A stretch of DNA of 64,000 nucleotides from the NCBI GenBank assembly GCA_011800805.1, contig MPNW01000028.1, positions 191,686 to 255,685 of the forward strand. The letters are read 5' to 3'. This DNA is from Hirudo medicinalis (lineage: Eukaryota > Annelida > Clitellata > Hirudinida > Hirudinidae). Under the pieces are notes generated by a model that did no database searches, was not told where the DNA came from, and was given only the letters and a program-made list of their open reading frames with translations. The position numbers and the translations under genes were made by a program. Positions 39,201 to 47,635 of this stretch are shown here, one piece after another (the first letter of the stretch is position 1; each line of letters opens with the position of its first letter).

Positions 39201-39721
39201 CAATATGAATAGTGAAGTGGCTCAAACCCAAATTACATCTCAAATAACAGTACTTTCTAGATTGATATAACCAGTGCAATGCAATGTTTCCAAATAGGGG
39301 CTAGGTACAAATGAATAAACTTTGATTTAAATATTTTGTAATTAAATATCCAACGAATAGAGGATGATTTACAACATAAAAAACATAATTTCATTTTACT
39401 CTTCTGAGCTGCTTTTCTGCCTTCCTCTGCTGCCTCTTTTGCCAATTGATCCAAAACCTGTTCAGCTTCCATACCCTTTACCGTTAAAACCACTTGCGTC
39501 ACTTTGAACAATTTCTTAAGTTTCGCTGGATTGTCTTCATCGTCAGCTTCAAACTAAACAAAATAAACCGAAAGCCAGCATTAGCTTAGGTACTTTATTT
39601 TGAAAACGCTTTTTGTCGAAAAACTCACCTCCAGCAAAGCATTGTACAAATCCGTCACATCCTTGCGAACAATGTCGTCAAGATTTACATTCATCAAATC
39701 GTTCCAACTTAGAGCAACCAT
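20361..39721 (-). CDS. CEP290: centrosomal protein CEP290, ciliary transition-zone coiled-coil protein
   Basis: CEP290 bridges microtubules and membrane in the ciliary transition zone. Exons read exactly from the start are 39629-39721, 39400-39553, 39050-39114, 38732-38878, 38166-38219, 37834-38034, 37526-37639, 36584-36652, 36288-36377, 35410-35532, 34931-35048, 34467-34576, 33993-34064, 33697-33767 and 33350-33542. About 39 more follow down to 20361-20411, at roughly 32.9, 32.7, 32.5, 31.7, 31.3, 30.9, 30.6, 30.25, 29.9, 29.6, 29.4, 29.1, 28.8, 28.6, 28.25, 27.6, 27.25, 26.95, 26.65, 26.3, 26.0, 25.5, 25.15, 24.8, 24.6, 24.35, 24.0, 23.5, 23.25, 22.85, 22.5, 22.1, 21.8, 21.55, 21.35, 20.95, 20.75 and 20.5 kb. 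Family landmarks: N-terminal MVALSWNDLMNVNLDDI, LILSDKDEKI, LRERLGLDPK, IERLEDERLELKKQIREM, MSTLEMKELNERQKAEH, SVPLSEQEKFTNLL and ERVIAELRL. The protein is nearly all heptad coiled coil. The C-terminus looks shorter than in vertebrates. Confidence 0.93.
27481..27536 (-). repeat. 28-base perfect tandem duplication covering a CEP290 splice donor
   Basis: Two identical adjacent 28-base units (27481-27508 and 27509-27536). On the minus strand each contains ATGATCATCAAG followed by GTATCCCTAAC, so the 5' splice site of the exon ending MRHLKMIIK is present twice. The donor next to the exon keeps the frame. The distal one would add 28 bases and shift it. Confidence 0.9.
27837..28012 (+). mobile_element. 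diverged tRNA-derived SINE copy in a CEP290 intron
   Basis: Follows the 34660 copy in order: GGCTCAGAGGATT head, GGTAAAAGCAACAGTCG, a GTGTCATGTTCACAACC B-box relic, GCGCTACATAAATGGTCTAA, then a tail GATGCCTAGGCTTATGGCGC with TATACAAAT. It has many mismatches, so it is an older copy. Confidence 0.75.
31498..31541. repeat. (AAT)n microsatellite
   Basis: About fourteen AAT units in a CEP290 intron. A SINE-tail-like fragment (GGCACCATGTGCATAATGTCACC, minus sense) follows at about 31568-31590. Confidence 0.85.
33168..33228. repeat. (AAC)n microsatellite
   Basis: About twenty AAC units in the CEP290 intron between the exon near 33.0 kb and exon 33350-33542. The poly-Leu frame across it is an artefact. 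Confidence 0.9.
34660..34855 (+). mobile_element. tRNA-derived SINE, best-preserved copy, in a CEP290 intron
   Basis: The head carries RNA polymerase III promoter-like boxes: A box TGGCCGAATGGG and B box GTGTTCGAAACCC, about 60 bases apart as in a Leu/Ser-type tRNA. Next come GGAAGGAGCGCTATATAAATGG, the tail core GAAGCTAGGCATGTAGTAGC with TATAAATGAAC, and a TTTACATTT end. It inserted antisense to CEP290. Copies at 1223, 27837 and 38510, plus tail pieces at 31568, 38413 and 60835, show a dispersed family. Confidence 0.85.
35636..35705. repeat. (AAT)/(AAC) microsatellite
   Basis: Interrupted AAT and AAC runs directly upstream of the LINE fragment, in a CEP290 intron. Confidence 0.8.
35744..36175 (+). 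pseudogene. non-LTR retrotransposon (R2-like LINE) reverse transcriptase fragment
   Basis: Lies in a CEP290 intron in antisense orientation. One frame stays open from 35744 to 36172 except for a single TAG at 35798. It reads KRGIFQGDSLVPPF (reverse transcriptase block 4), then QISHLLFMDDLKIF (the F-x-DD catalytic box with MDD), then ISREFGLDKCAI. Only the palm region remains, so the copy is a dead 5'-truncated or broken insert. The clade label R2-like rests on the GIFQGDSL and FGLDKC wording. Confidence 0.8.
36186..36282. repeat. compound (AAT)/(GCT)/(ACT) microsatellite
   Basis: GCT units pass into ACT and then AAT units, ending just upstream (plus sense) of CEP290 exon 36288-36377. The run therefore sits only a few bases inside the intron from that exon's donor side. 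Confidence 0.85.
38413..38460 (+). mobile_element. SINE tail fragment
   Basis: GAAAGGTGCCTCTGATGCTAGGCACATGGCACCATACAAAG matches the 3' part of the SINE family (GCCTCTGAAGCTAGGCATG... in the 34660 copy). The head is missing. Confidence 0.65.
38510..38645 (+). mobile_element. diverged SINE copy in a CEP290 intron
   Basis: GGGCTAGTTAGCTCGGACGG head, TATAATGTGTGGGATTCACATTC in place of the B box, then CCCTTGGGAACAGGCATTATATGTACATC and GTGCCACTGATAATAA. The order of blocks matches the other copies but identity is low. Confidence 0.55.
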
Positions 39722-40499
39722 GATCCAATGTAATTCAAAAGCAAATGATGCGAATAAAGTTATCTAGTTGTCATTAGCTTATGTAAAAACATCGTTGACA
39801 GGTCGAACACACAGATCACACTAAATCTGTCATAGACACCAGCGGTTTGTTTACGCTGTTGTCTAGCAGATGTAACTGATTCAGCGCACACTTTTTTAAA
39901 CTCGTTTCTAAAATAAATTACATATGTGACACATGAAAATCAAATTTATAGTTTTGTTTGGCTACATATAAATTTTAATTACTCTATTTACAAATTTACA
40001 TTGAAAATGTAAGAGGGGAGCAGAAGGGAATTAATAACATTTAGAATTTTGACAAGAAGTGGCCTATTTTCTAACCTAAACGTAATTCCATTTAAGGACA
40101 GAGATCTAATTTACCTATGAATATAATGAAAGAGAATTTGACAAGTAATTATATAATCGAGAACGTTGTGGAACAAACTTGACTAATAGACAATTAATTC
40201 GAAATTGTTGGAAGAGTATGTCTTAATTCGGGTATTAAAAGAGAATAATGAGGACCCAAACATGACTACCGATGTTGCAGAACTGATAGAAGTGATAGAA
40301 CTGCAGAAACTGATTCTGCTTGTTAAAGCGAAAAACAAACGTGTGCCAGTTCAGTTGCGGCATAAGTTGTATGGAATAACTTAATTTCACATTTAACTTA
40401 ACATTAATTTAGAGTGTTTACAGATTCAAATGTGATAGCCACTCTTTTTAATTTACACAATATCCAAATTTCGATAGTCCTATTTTAAATAGTTCCATC
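39722..40499. other. CEP290 upstream region
   Basis: Expected to hold the CEP290 promoter and 5' UTR (minus sense, first few hundred bases). I see no TATA box and no coding frame that can be supported. Confidence 0.4.
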
Positions 40500-41026
40500 G
40501 AATCTTATTATATCGTCTCATCTAGCTTGTTCCACAGGCTAACTGTTTTTCAGAGATCCCTTTGCCTCCCTACATAACTTACATCCGTGCCCTCTCGTGG
40601 AACTGCTTTTTGTGGCCTTGAAGAAACGTTCAGGTGCTGACTGTTCCTGTTATTATCTTGAACGTTACGTCCATCCCTTGCTTCTCCTAATTTCAAGATT
40701 TGTGATTTAACAACTACTTAATCTCGGTTCTTTACTTAATCTATTCTCAAAACTCAATTTTCCTAGATCTTTAATAATCCTCGTTGCTCTACTCTGCACT
40801 CTTTCCAAAGTACATCCTTCCTCAAGTGGGGGTTCCATACTTGTAGCAGTATTCCAGATGGGGACTCACTTTTTACAACTTTAATATGGTGTTTTTCTCC
40901 CTGCTGACCACTGTTCTCTAACACCCTGTTTGCTCTCTCGGCTACTTTTTCACATTGTTTTCCCACTCCTTTTTTTTTAGTTTTCGGGGGGTGGACAGCA
41001 GGACTGGCGCAGAGGCCCTTAGGCAT
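40500..41026 (-). pseudogene. LINE (CR1-like non-LTR retrotransposon) ORF2 3'-end remnant
   Basis: Minus-strand frames contain the usual tail of LINE ORF2: VRPHLEYC, VWNPHLRKD, a KECRVEQRGL relic of the RVQRRATR block, then RGHGCKLCREAKGSLK and a WNKLD-like end. Frameshifts and stops separate the pieces. It lies between CEP290 and the R-Ras gene and is clearly dead. Confidence 0.7.
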
Positions 41027-42723
41027 TCATTGAATTTTAAGTCCACAAGGGATGATCAGTGGCAGGCAATGGTCTTACAATGAAGTTCCAAGCACAACTA
41101 CTACAGCGTACGTGCGTTAGAAAAGCGCTTGAATCGCTGAGATTTAAAATAACTGCAAGATTTATTTATTCAAAACCTCATCTTGAAGTTTGAGAACCAG
41201 CTTCTATGTCCAGAGAACAATCTCATAACATGTCAACCTCATTCTAAGAATGTGCTCAATATGATAGACCTCTAAAAGTATGAAACTTAATCATAAGTAA
41301 TTTGGTGAAATTTTTCCATTGCATCATAGGCCTAAAAATGCATGCAGTCCATCAAAACACCATACTCATGGAATTAAATCATTTAAAATGGATTCTATAT
41401 TAGCCAGACACACTTAAATTATAATTTATGGTTGAAATATTTTGATTTCTTTGTTGCTATGTAGACTTATTACAGTATCATGATTCCACCTCTGTGTCCA
41501 AATTGAGAAATCCTCATTTACAAAGAAAGCATTCTCTGGTTTGGAGAAGTAATAAGTGAATATGTGGTGAGTTTGATAATATAGAAAAACTTTTGACCAA
41601 AGTTTGAATAAGCAAATTTTAATTCACACATATGGTCACACAGTTCTATGTGAACTTTAACGCATACAACATAAAAATTCATAAAATAAGTGGCATAATC
41701 AAATAAGTTCCAAGATTAATTAAGAGATTAGAAACTAAGATTGAAATTGCAAATAAATAAATAAATAAATAAATAAATAAATCCAATCAGTGCTTCAAAA
41801 TGCGAGGCAGAAAAATAAGCAGCTTATGCAGCCCATCAATAAGAAAAAGCAAGCAAGCCATAATTCAATGTCAATAGAATCACAACAAAGACAAGAATGA
41901 ACTTCAAAATAGAAAATTCGCATACTAATCACCATAATTCAGAATATTTTAACATTTAAAAGATCAAAATCAATGATAAACATGACTAGATTTTTCATAT
42001 GCTTAAATAATATTAATAACTTCAAGTTCATTACTAAGCTCAAATGCAATAACAAGAAATTATAATAACAAATTAAATCCATAGTTTTATCATAAAAATT
42101 TGAACAAAAAAGATTGGTCTCGGAGTTTTGATTGTGAAACTGTTAAAAGAAACAATTAATATTGCAAAGTATCAAAGATAAAAAAAAAGTGATTAGAACT
42201 TGATATCTTACATCCAAAGTTAGATTACTCCAAACATCATTTCTCATTCAAACACAAAATATAAAAACAACTTGCAAAAATGACTCACTAAAATTCAAAT
42301 GAAAAGTATGACAAAACCCCAAGAAGCATTCATGAAATGTGAAAGTGAGAAAGTTATGGAACTCTTTTGAAAAACTTGAATGTGATTATGCAGCCATTTT
42401 TTATAACACGTACATTAAAAAAAATCAGTTCTCCATTGACACATGTTAACTTAAATCATTTAAAATTCTCAAATGCTCGGATTCAGAAAACCGGGCAGCA
42501 GTTGAAAATTTTTAGCAGGATGCATATCACCTTTTAAGAACCGAGTCCAAACAACTTTCAGATAACTCCATAAAAAAATCATTGTAAAGACAAAATCTCA
42601 CATCTGAACATCTAACATCACACAGTTGTGATAGAACGAATAGAATGTGAACGAGTAACTAGAGATAAGGACCTATGACTACAAATTAGCATAAAGTGAG
42701 CTCATTGTTTCTGAATGCAGCCT
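41027..42723. other. 3' region of the R-Ras gene and intergenic DNA
   Basis: AT-rich. Contains an (AAAT)n run at 41751-41782 and the probable long 3' UTR of the R-Ras gene (minus sense). No coding frame is recognisable. Confidence 0.45.
41751..41782. repeat. (AAAT)n microsatellite
   Basis: Eight AAAT units, in the 3' flank of the R-Ras gene. Confidence 0.9.
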
Positions 42724-45256
42724 TTACAGAAGAAGACAGGACATCCTCTTCTTTGAATTCACTTCTACGATGGGAGGTCGCTCTTCCAGTTGGAATTTTC
42801 TGACATTTAAATTCAAGCACCATTTTCAATGGTTAAGAATTTGTTGATCTCAAAGTTACTATCGTTATTAATCAAGACCGGTTATTAACCTCAAGTTCTA
42901 AATAATAAATAATTGTTTTAAATGAAACAACAGCCTGGTCATTACGATGTGATGATATTATTAATGACTAGTCCTAAACAATTTGTTTTTAAGAACACTA
43001 GCAAATCCTCAGACCAACGAAATCATAAGAAGCCATACGTTATGTGAAAATATTTAAAACATTTTAGCTCTGACGGAATATTTTAAGTGATTCCAATCCG
43101 ATCTCATCGACCATTCATTACTTATCAAACATATCACTGGAGCACAGCATTTATAAATTAATTGTTATGAATAAAACAATATTTAAAAAAATGACAAATA
43201 AAACAAATGATGTAATAATATAAAATGCATGAAGTTAATTAATTGTTGCTAATAATCAATAAACTAATAATTCAACAGCAAGCCAGTATGACCAGGAAAA
43301 ATTGCAAGATAAGGCACTACATCAGCCATTGTTACCTTATGATTCTGACAAGTTCGTGAAAGGCGGCATCTATGTTCATCCTATTCTTTGCACTGGTCTC
43401 TATGTAGGACAAACCCAAATGTCTGCCAAGTTCCAGACCCTCCTCTGCACTTATCTGATCAATTTGGGATGGACATAATGTCATCTCTCAATTAGATAGT
43501 TTTACCATTTTATCAATATCAAATGGTGAAGTACATTTATAGCAAACATATTTTCTCATTTCCTTTAGTAATTTTTTGGCCTCTTCTGAAAATGTTTCTT
43601 TAAAAATAATGATAATGATTCTTACTTTTATTGTTCTAGAAAAACATTAACATGAGAATAATTAATCACTCTATGGAGAAGTTCACAACAATAAATCAAT
43701 GCCCAAAACAACTGCTTTATTTGGATGTGATTGAAACAAAAGTTCAACTCCGAAGACAATTGTTCTTAAAAAAATCGAATTGATAAAAAACATTATAATT
43801 TGATTTAAGCTACATACAAGTCACAGAGAGTCAAAAATATTCTCACCACTTTTTTGTGCTCCAAATCTGCTTTGTTTCCGACTAGGATCATCGGAAATTC
43901 CTCCCGATCCTTCACTCGAAGAATCTGATTGTAGAACTTGATGATCTCATTGAAGCTGCAGGAGATGAAGTTGAGTTTGAGCATCAATCATTCGTAAGAA
44001 TTTCGACAAAGAAGTGTTCAACAATGAGAGTATTTTTGACAAGAATGATGAATTGGAAGCAGTGAAGGATATGATAACAACAGAGTGGAGCTTCTGATAA
44101 TTTTTAAGTCCATTGTTATCTAAAGCTGAGACTAATGGCCTAATTTGGGGACTAGAAAAAAAATCTACTTTAAGAATAATTAATTGCTTAACAGCAGATG
44201 CTACTGCTCAATGAAAACAAACACCCAAATTAAGGATGTAGATTTTTAGTTAGTTTACACTTAAAAGGCAAAGTTCATATCACAATGTTTATCTGATATG
44301 TAGAGCAAGCACTTACAAAAATGAATGTTTGTTTCAAAAGCTCAAAATTGATCTGACCTGTTCCTGTCAGTCACAGAAAAAACCAAAAGAAATCCTTCTC
44401 CAGTCCTCATGTACTGCTCTCTCATGGCACTAAATTCCTCTTGACCTGCTGTGTCCAAAACTATAAAATAATCAATTTAACAGATATTACATATTTAACA
44501 GGAACAATAACTACAAATAAAAATATTAAATATGAGATTTAGTGAATTAAGTCATAGTTTTAAGTAAAATTAAAATGATGTGATGTGATGTAATTTCATT
44601 AAGCTAAGTTCATTTAAGTTCAACTTGATTTGGATTTATTTAATATTTTGCTCTACCTAAAAACATAAGCTTTATAATCACACACAAAAAATAATAGGAA
44701 ATAAGACACATTCATATTCCAAATACTGATTTAACATCCTTAATTAGCTTCTCGAAACAGTAGATAACTATTTGCTTGTATTGATGTAGAACAAGTGACA
44801 AAAATATAAAAAATGGATTCAGTTATTTTGTCAAACAAATAAAAATCAGCTAATTTGTTAATCACCAGTCTTAGAGTTACCTCAATGTCAAAAAGACCAA
44901 CAACTTCAACAAAATAAAGTATTTAAAATGGTAAAATATTAGCCCATTTAATTAATGACGAATTCAATTGCTAAATGTCAAAAACTAACTGTCCAGCTTA
45001 GCTGCTACTCCATCCACCAAACATTGTTTGGTATAGGAATCTTCAATCGTTGGGTCGTAGTCTGTCACAAAGTATGACTGAATAAAACAGTTTCAATTAC
45101 AAATTGTAAAATAAAATATGTTGATGGGTTAAATCCTCCAACTTGAATGAACTGTATGGTCAAGGCACTTTTACCAACTCCCCCGCCACCAACAACAACC
45201 AATTTGTACGAGTTGGTGAAACCAGAATTACTGTGATGAGTTTTCTTTAAGGACAT
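42724..45256 (-). CDS. RRAS2: R-Ras/RRAS2-like small GTPase
   Basis: A membrane-anchored Ras-family GTPase that controls integrin, MAPK and PI3K signalling. Six exons join in phase to 202 residues plus TAA: 45143-45256, 44990-45077, 44358-44460, 43847-43955, 43336-43454, 42724-42799. All nucleotide-binding motifs are present: P-loop GGGGVGKS (23-30), switch [10 protein letters not shown] (45-53), DTAGQEE (70-76), NKAD (129-132) and ETSAK (157-161). The effector loop is that of the R-Ras/TC21 group, and the length matches human RRAS2 (204). The C-terminus reads [10 protein letters not shown]: a short basic patch and a CAAX box CLLL. Leu at the last position predicts geranylgeranylation. The 22 residues before the P-loop are a lineage-specific N-terminus. 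R-Ras versus TC21 cannot be separated without a tree. Confidence 0.95.
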
Positions 45257-45805
45257 TATAGCATCTGTAGCAACTTCTTGTAAATGAAATGACGAACTCC
45301 GCAGTCTTCCTCCTAATCCTCAGGCGTTTCGTTTCAGTAAACAATGAATAGTCGAGAAAAGTGCAACGTGAACTTTCGGTGTTTGCTCAAAACCAGCTAA
45401 TTTCTTCGAGTTTCTCTATAATATAGGAATCCGTGCAGGACAGGCGCATTAAAAATGAAACATTCGGTAAATGGTAATGTAACAATTTAGACATCTCATC
45501 TTTCACAAGAATCGGTCAATTCATTCTTAAGCAATATAGAGATGATTTTAATTAATTAGCCAAAGGAAAAACCTAGGAAACCAAATAGAAAAACTACTCC
45601 TAAACCATCGCAACGTGACGATCTTCATTGAATCAATTTTTGCTATTATTCTCCAAGATATTTATTAATCTAAAATTGAATTACTACATAATGAAAGGGC
45701 GCCTAATTAGACGTTCCGCGAAAGGAGTACATTGTTGGGCTACCAGAAGTTCCGGGAAAGCGTAACAGCTGATGTCATGATTAGTTGCCATTCATCCTTA
45801 CGGTC
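45257..45805. other. upstream region of the R-Ras gene
   Basis: Promoter side of the R-Ras gene (minus sense). No TATA box or further exon is clear. Confidence 0.4.
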
Positions 45806-46115
45806 AGGGATATTCAACTACATGTTATGAAGGGCCAAATTTTTTTATGCCCGGTGACTGGGGGCCGGATCATTCTGAAATCGGTAGTTACCAATTATCA
45901 GCATAGCATGCACATCATAATGCCACTTGTGTACAAACTGATAAAAATAAAAGATGATAAATCTTTTTATTTTATTACTTAATTTAACAGATGTTAAAAT
46001 TAAAGAAGTGAGCATGTCTAATGTTTTTGATGGTTTTCGGGCCTGGTGTCTCTTCCTATCCAGGAAATAATATTATTACAAGGCTCGTGAAAATTGGTTA
46101 TTATAATTACAATAA

Positions 46116-46247
46116 AAGTTAATCAGATGTGGGACCAAGTACTGAGGTCCAAGTACAAGTAAAAGTACTCAAAGTCCAAGCACAAGTATCTGAAAACGGT
46201 ACTCGAGTAAAAGTACAAGTACCAAGTACCCCATGTCTGAAGTTAAT
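46116..46247. mobile_element. 116-base hAT MITE with perfect 8-base target site duplication
   Basis: The element spans 46124-46239 and is flanked on both sides by AAGTTAAT. Its ends are inverted: CAGATGTGGGACCAAGTACT on the left, and CAGACATGGGGTACTTGGTA when the right end is read inward. The inside is almost entirely degenerate AAGTACAAGTA/AAAAGTACTC units, which look like subterminal transposase-binding repeats. The CAG...CTG termini and 8-base duplication are diagnostic of the hAT superfamily. Confidence 0.85.
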
Positions 46248-46576
46248 ATATAATAAGAGTGCATATATTGTTTAAATTATAAAAGTACAGTTAATTGACG
46301 TTATTATATATGGGTTCTGGAAAGAGGCTTAACGGTATTACCGATAAAACCTCTCCAGGAATGGAATTTGAAGGTTTTGAAGTGGTCAGCTCGCTCTGCA
46401 GACTTGAACACCTGTGGGGATTGCTTGTTAGCAAAATTTACTTTAATGGCAAGCAGTATCACAATGTCCATTAATTGAAAGATGCTTATAGAATAAGTTG
46501 TATAAAAGAAAGCTGAAACTTCCCATGAATTCATTAAAAATTTGAAGTTTTTCTTGTTTATTGAACAAATAATCCG

Positions 46577-46625
46577 TCAATTCATTCATCCACCTATCCA
46601 TCAATCCACCCATCTACCCACCCAT
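46577..46625. repeat. degenerate (ATCC)n repeat
   Basis: Variants of ATCCACCC/ATCCATC in tandem, downstream of the SLC6 gene. Confidence 0.65.
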
Positions 46626-47635
46626 CCATACAATTATTAATTCCGGGGTAATTATAAATCTCTACAATTTTTGTACAAAAGGACTTCAGGAGCTAGTTAT
46701 TGAGTTAGGAGACAAAATACATTATTGGTTTTAATGTACGTTATAATCTGAAAATGTGATTTTAATAAATATGAAGATTTAAGTTCTCTGGTGTTTTCCA
46801 TGTAAATTTTGAGAATTCCAGTTCTTTTGTGAAATTAGGACGAAATATTCATCCGAGTTCAATAAATTTGATAAATCTGCGAATCTAATATACATCAGTA
46901 CATTGGGAGAAAAATTGGCCAACGTGATTCCTGTGCATAAGAAGTTATCGTAAAAAAAACGTAATTTGGCCGGCCATATTCATGAAGCGGGCCGCTTGTT
47001 GACCGCATACCCCTGCTTTACGTACAAAGTTTTGTTCGAAGCCTTTCGGATTACGTGCAGGTGAATTTAAAATTGACTCCAGAGTAACACATTTCCTTTA
47101 ACACTATTTTATTACGAGTTGACTGCGTAAGTTGACGTGAAAATAATTATTTACGTCCTGCACTAAAATCTGCTAATATCATTGACTCCTCATGATTTAA
47201 CTAATGAAAACGGAAGTTAAAAAAAATCGGCATTGGAAATACTAAATGGTTAAATATGGTTAAATATAGGTTAAAATGTACAGCCTAATCATCTCAGCCT
47301 TTACAAAATGAAGACATTATCGTACGAAGACATTAAAACGTGACGTATTTTCCATAACATTCAAATTAAGTGATTTTGAAAACTCTGTAAGTGCTTTGAC
47401 ATGCTACTCAACCTTAAGTGGTTAAAAGTACTTGATGCGGTTGACGTATATTTTAAAAATGAATGGACCAGCATTAATCTATAAGCACAATCGCCAAGAA
47501 ATAAAATTTTGAACATAAGCAGGAAAGTTTTTGTGCCAATGTTAATTAAATTCTTTTAACAATTATGTTTCGTACCTTTCAAAGAAAAATATTAAATATT
47601 AAATTATACATCAAAGTTCATTTTTTGGACATATT

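Larger units (their letters stand above)
45806..47015. mobile_element. candidate non-autonomous hAT-type DNA transposon
   Basis: The left end starts CAGGGATATTCAACTACATG with a following GGGCC and T-rich segment. The right end, read inward on the minus strand, starts CAGGGGTATGCGGTCAAC and continues to GGCCCGC and a GGCC/T-rich segment. This layout is common in hAT (Charlie-like) ends. The flanking octamers CTTACGGT and CTTTACGT are similar but not identical, as a decayed 8-base duplication would be. No transposase frame is visible inside. The termini match only loosely, so the call is tentative. Confidence 0.4.

Noticed and set aside
46304..46534. 76-codon minus-strand frame downstream of the SLC6 gene
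   Set aside because: The transporter already ends with a good C-terminus and TAA at 47636. This frame has no SLC6 similarity and lies within repeat DNA.
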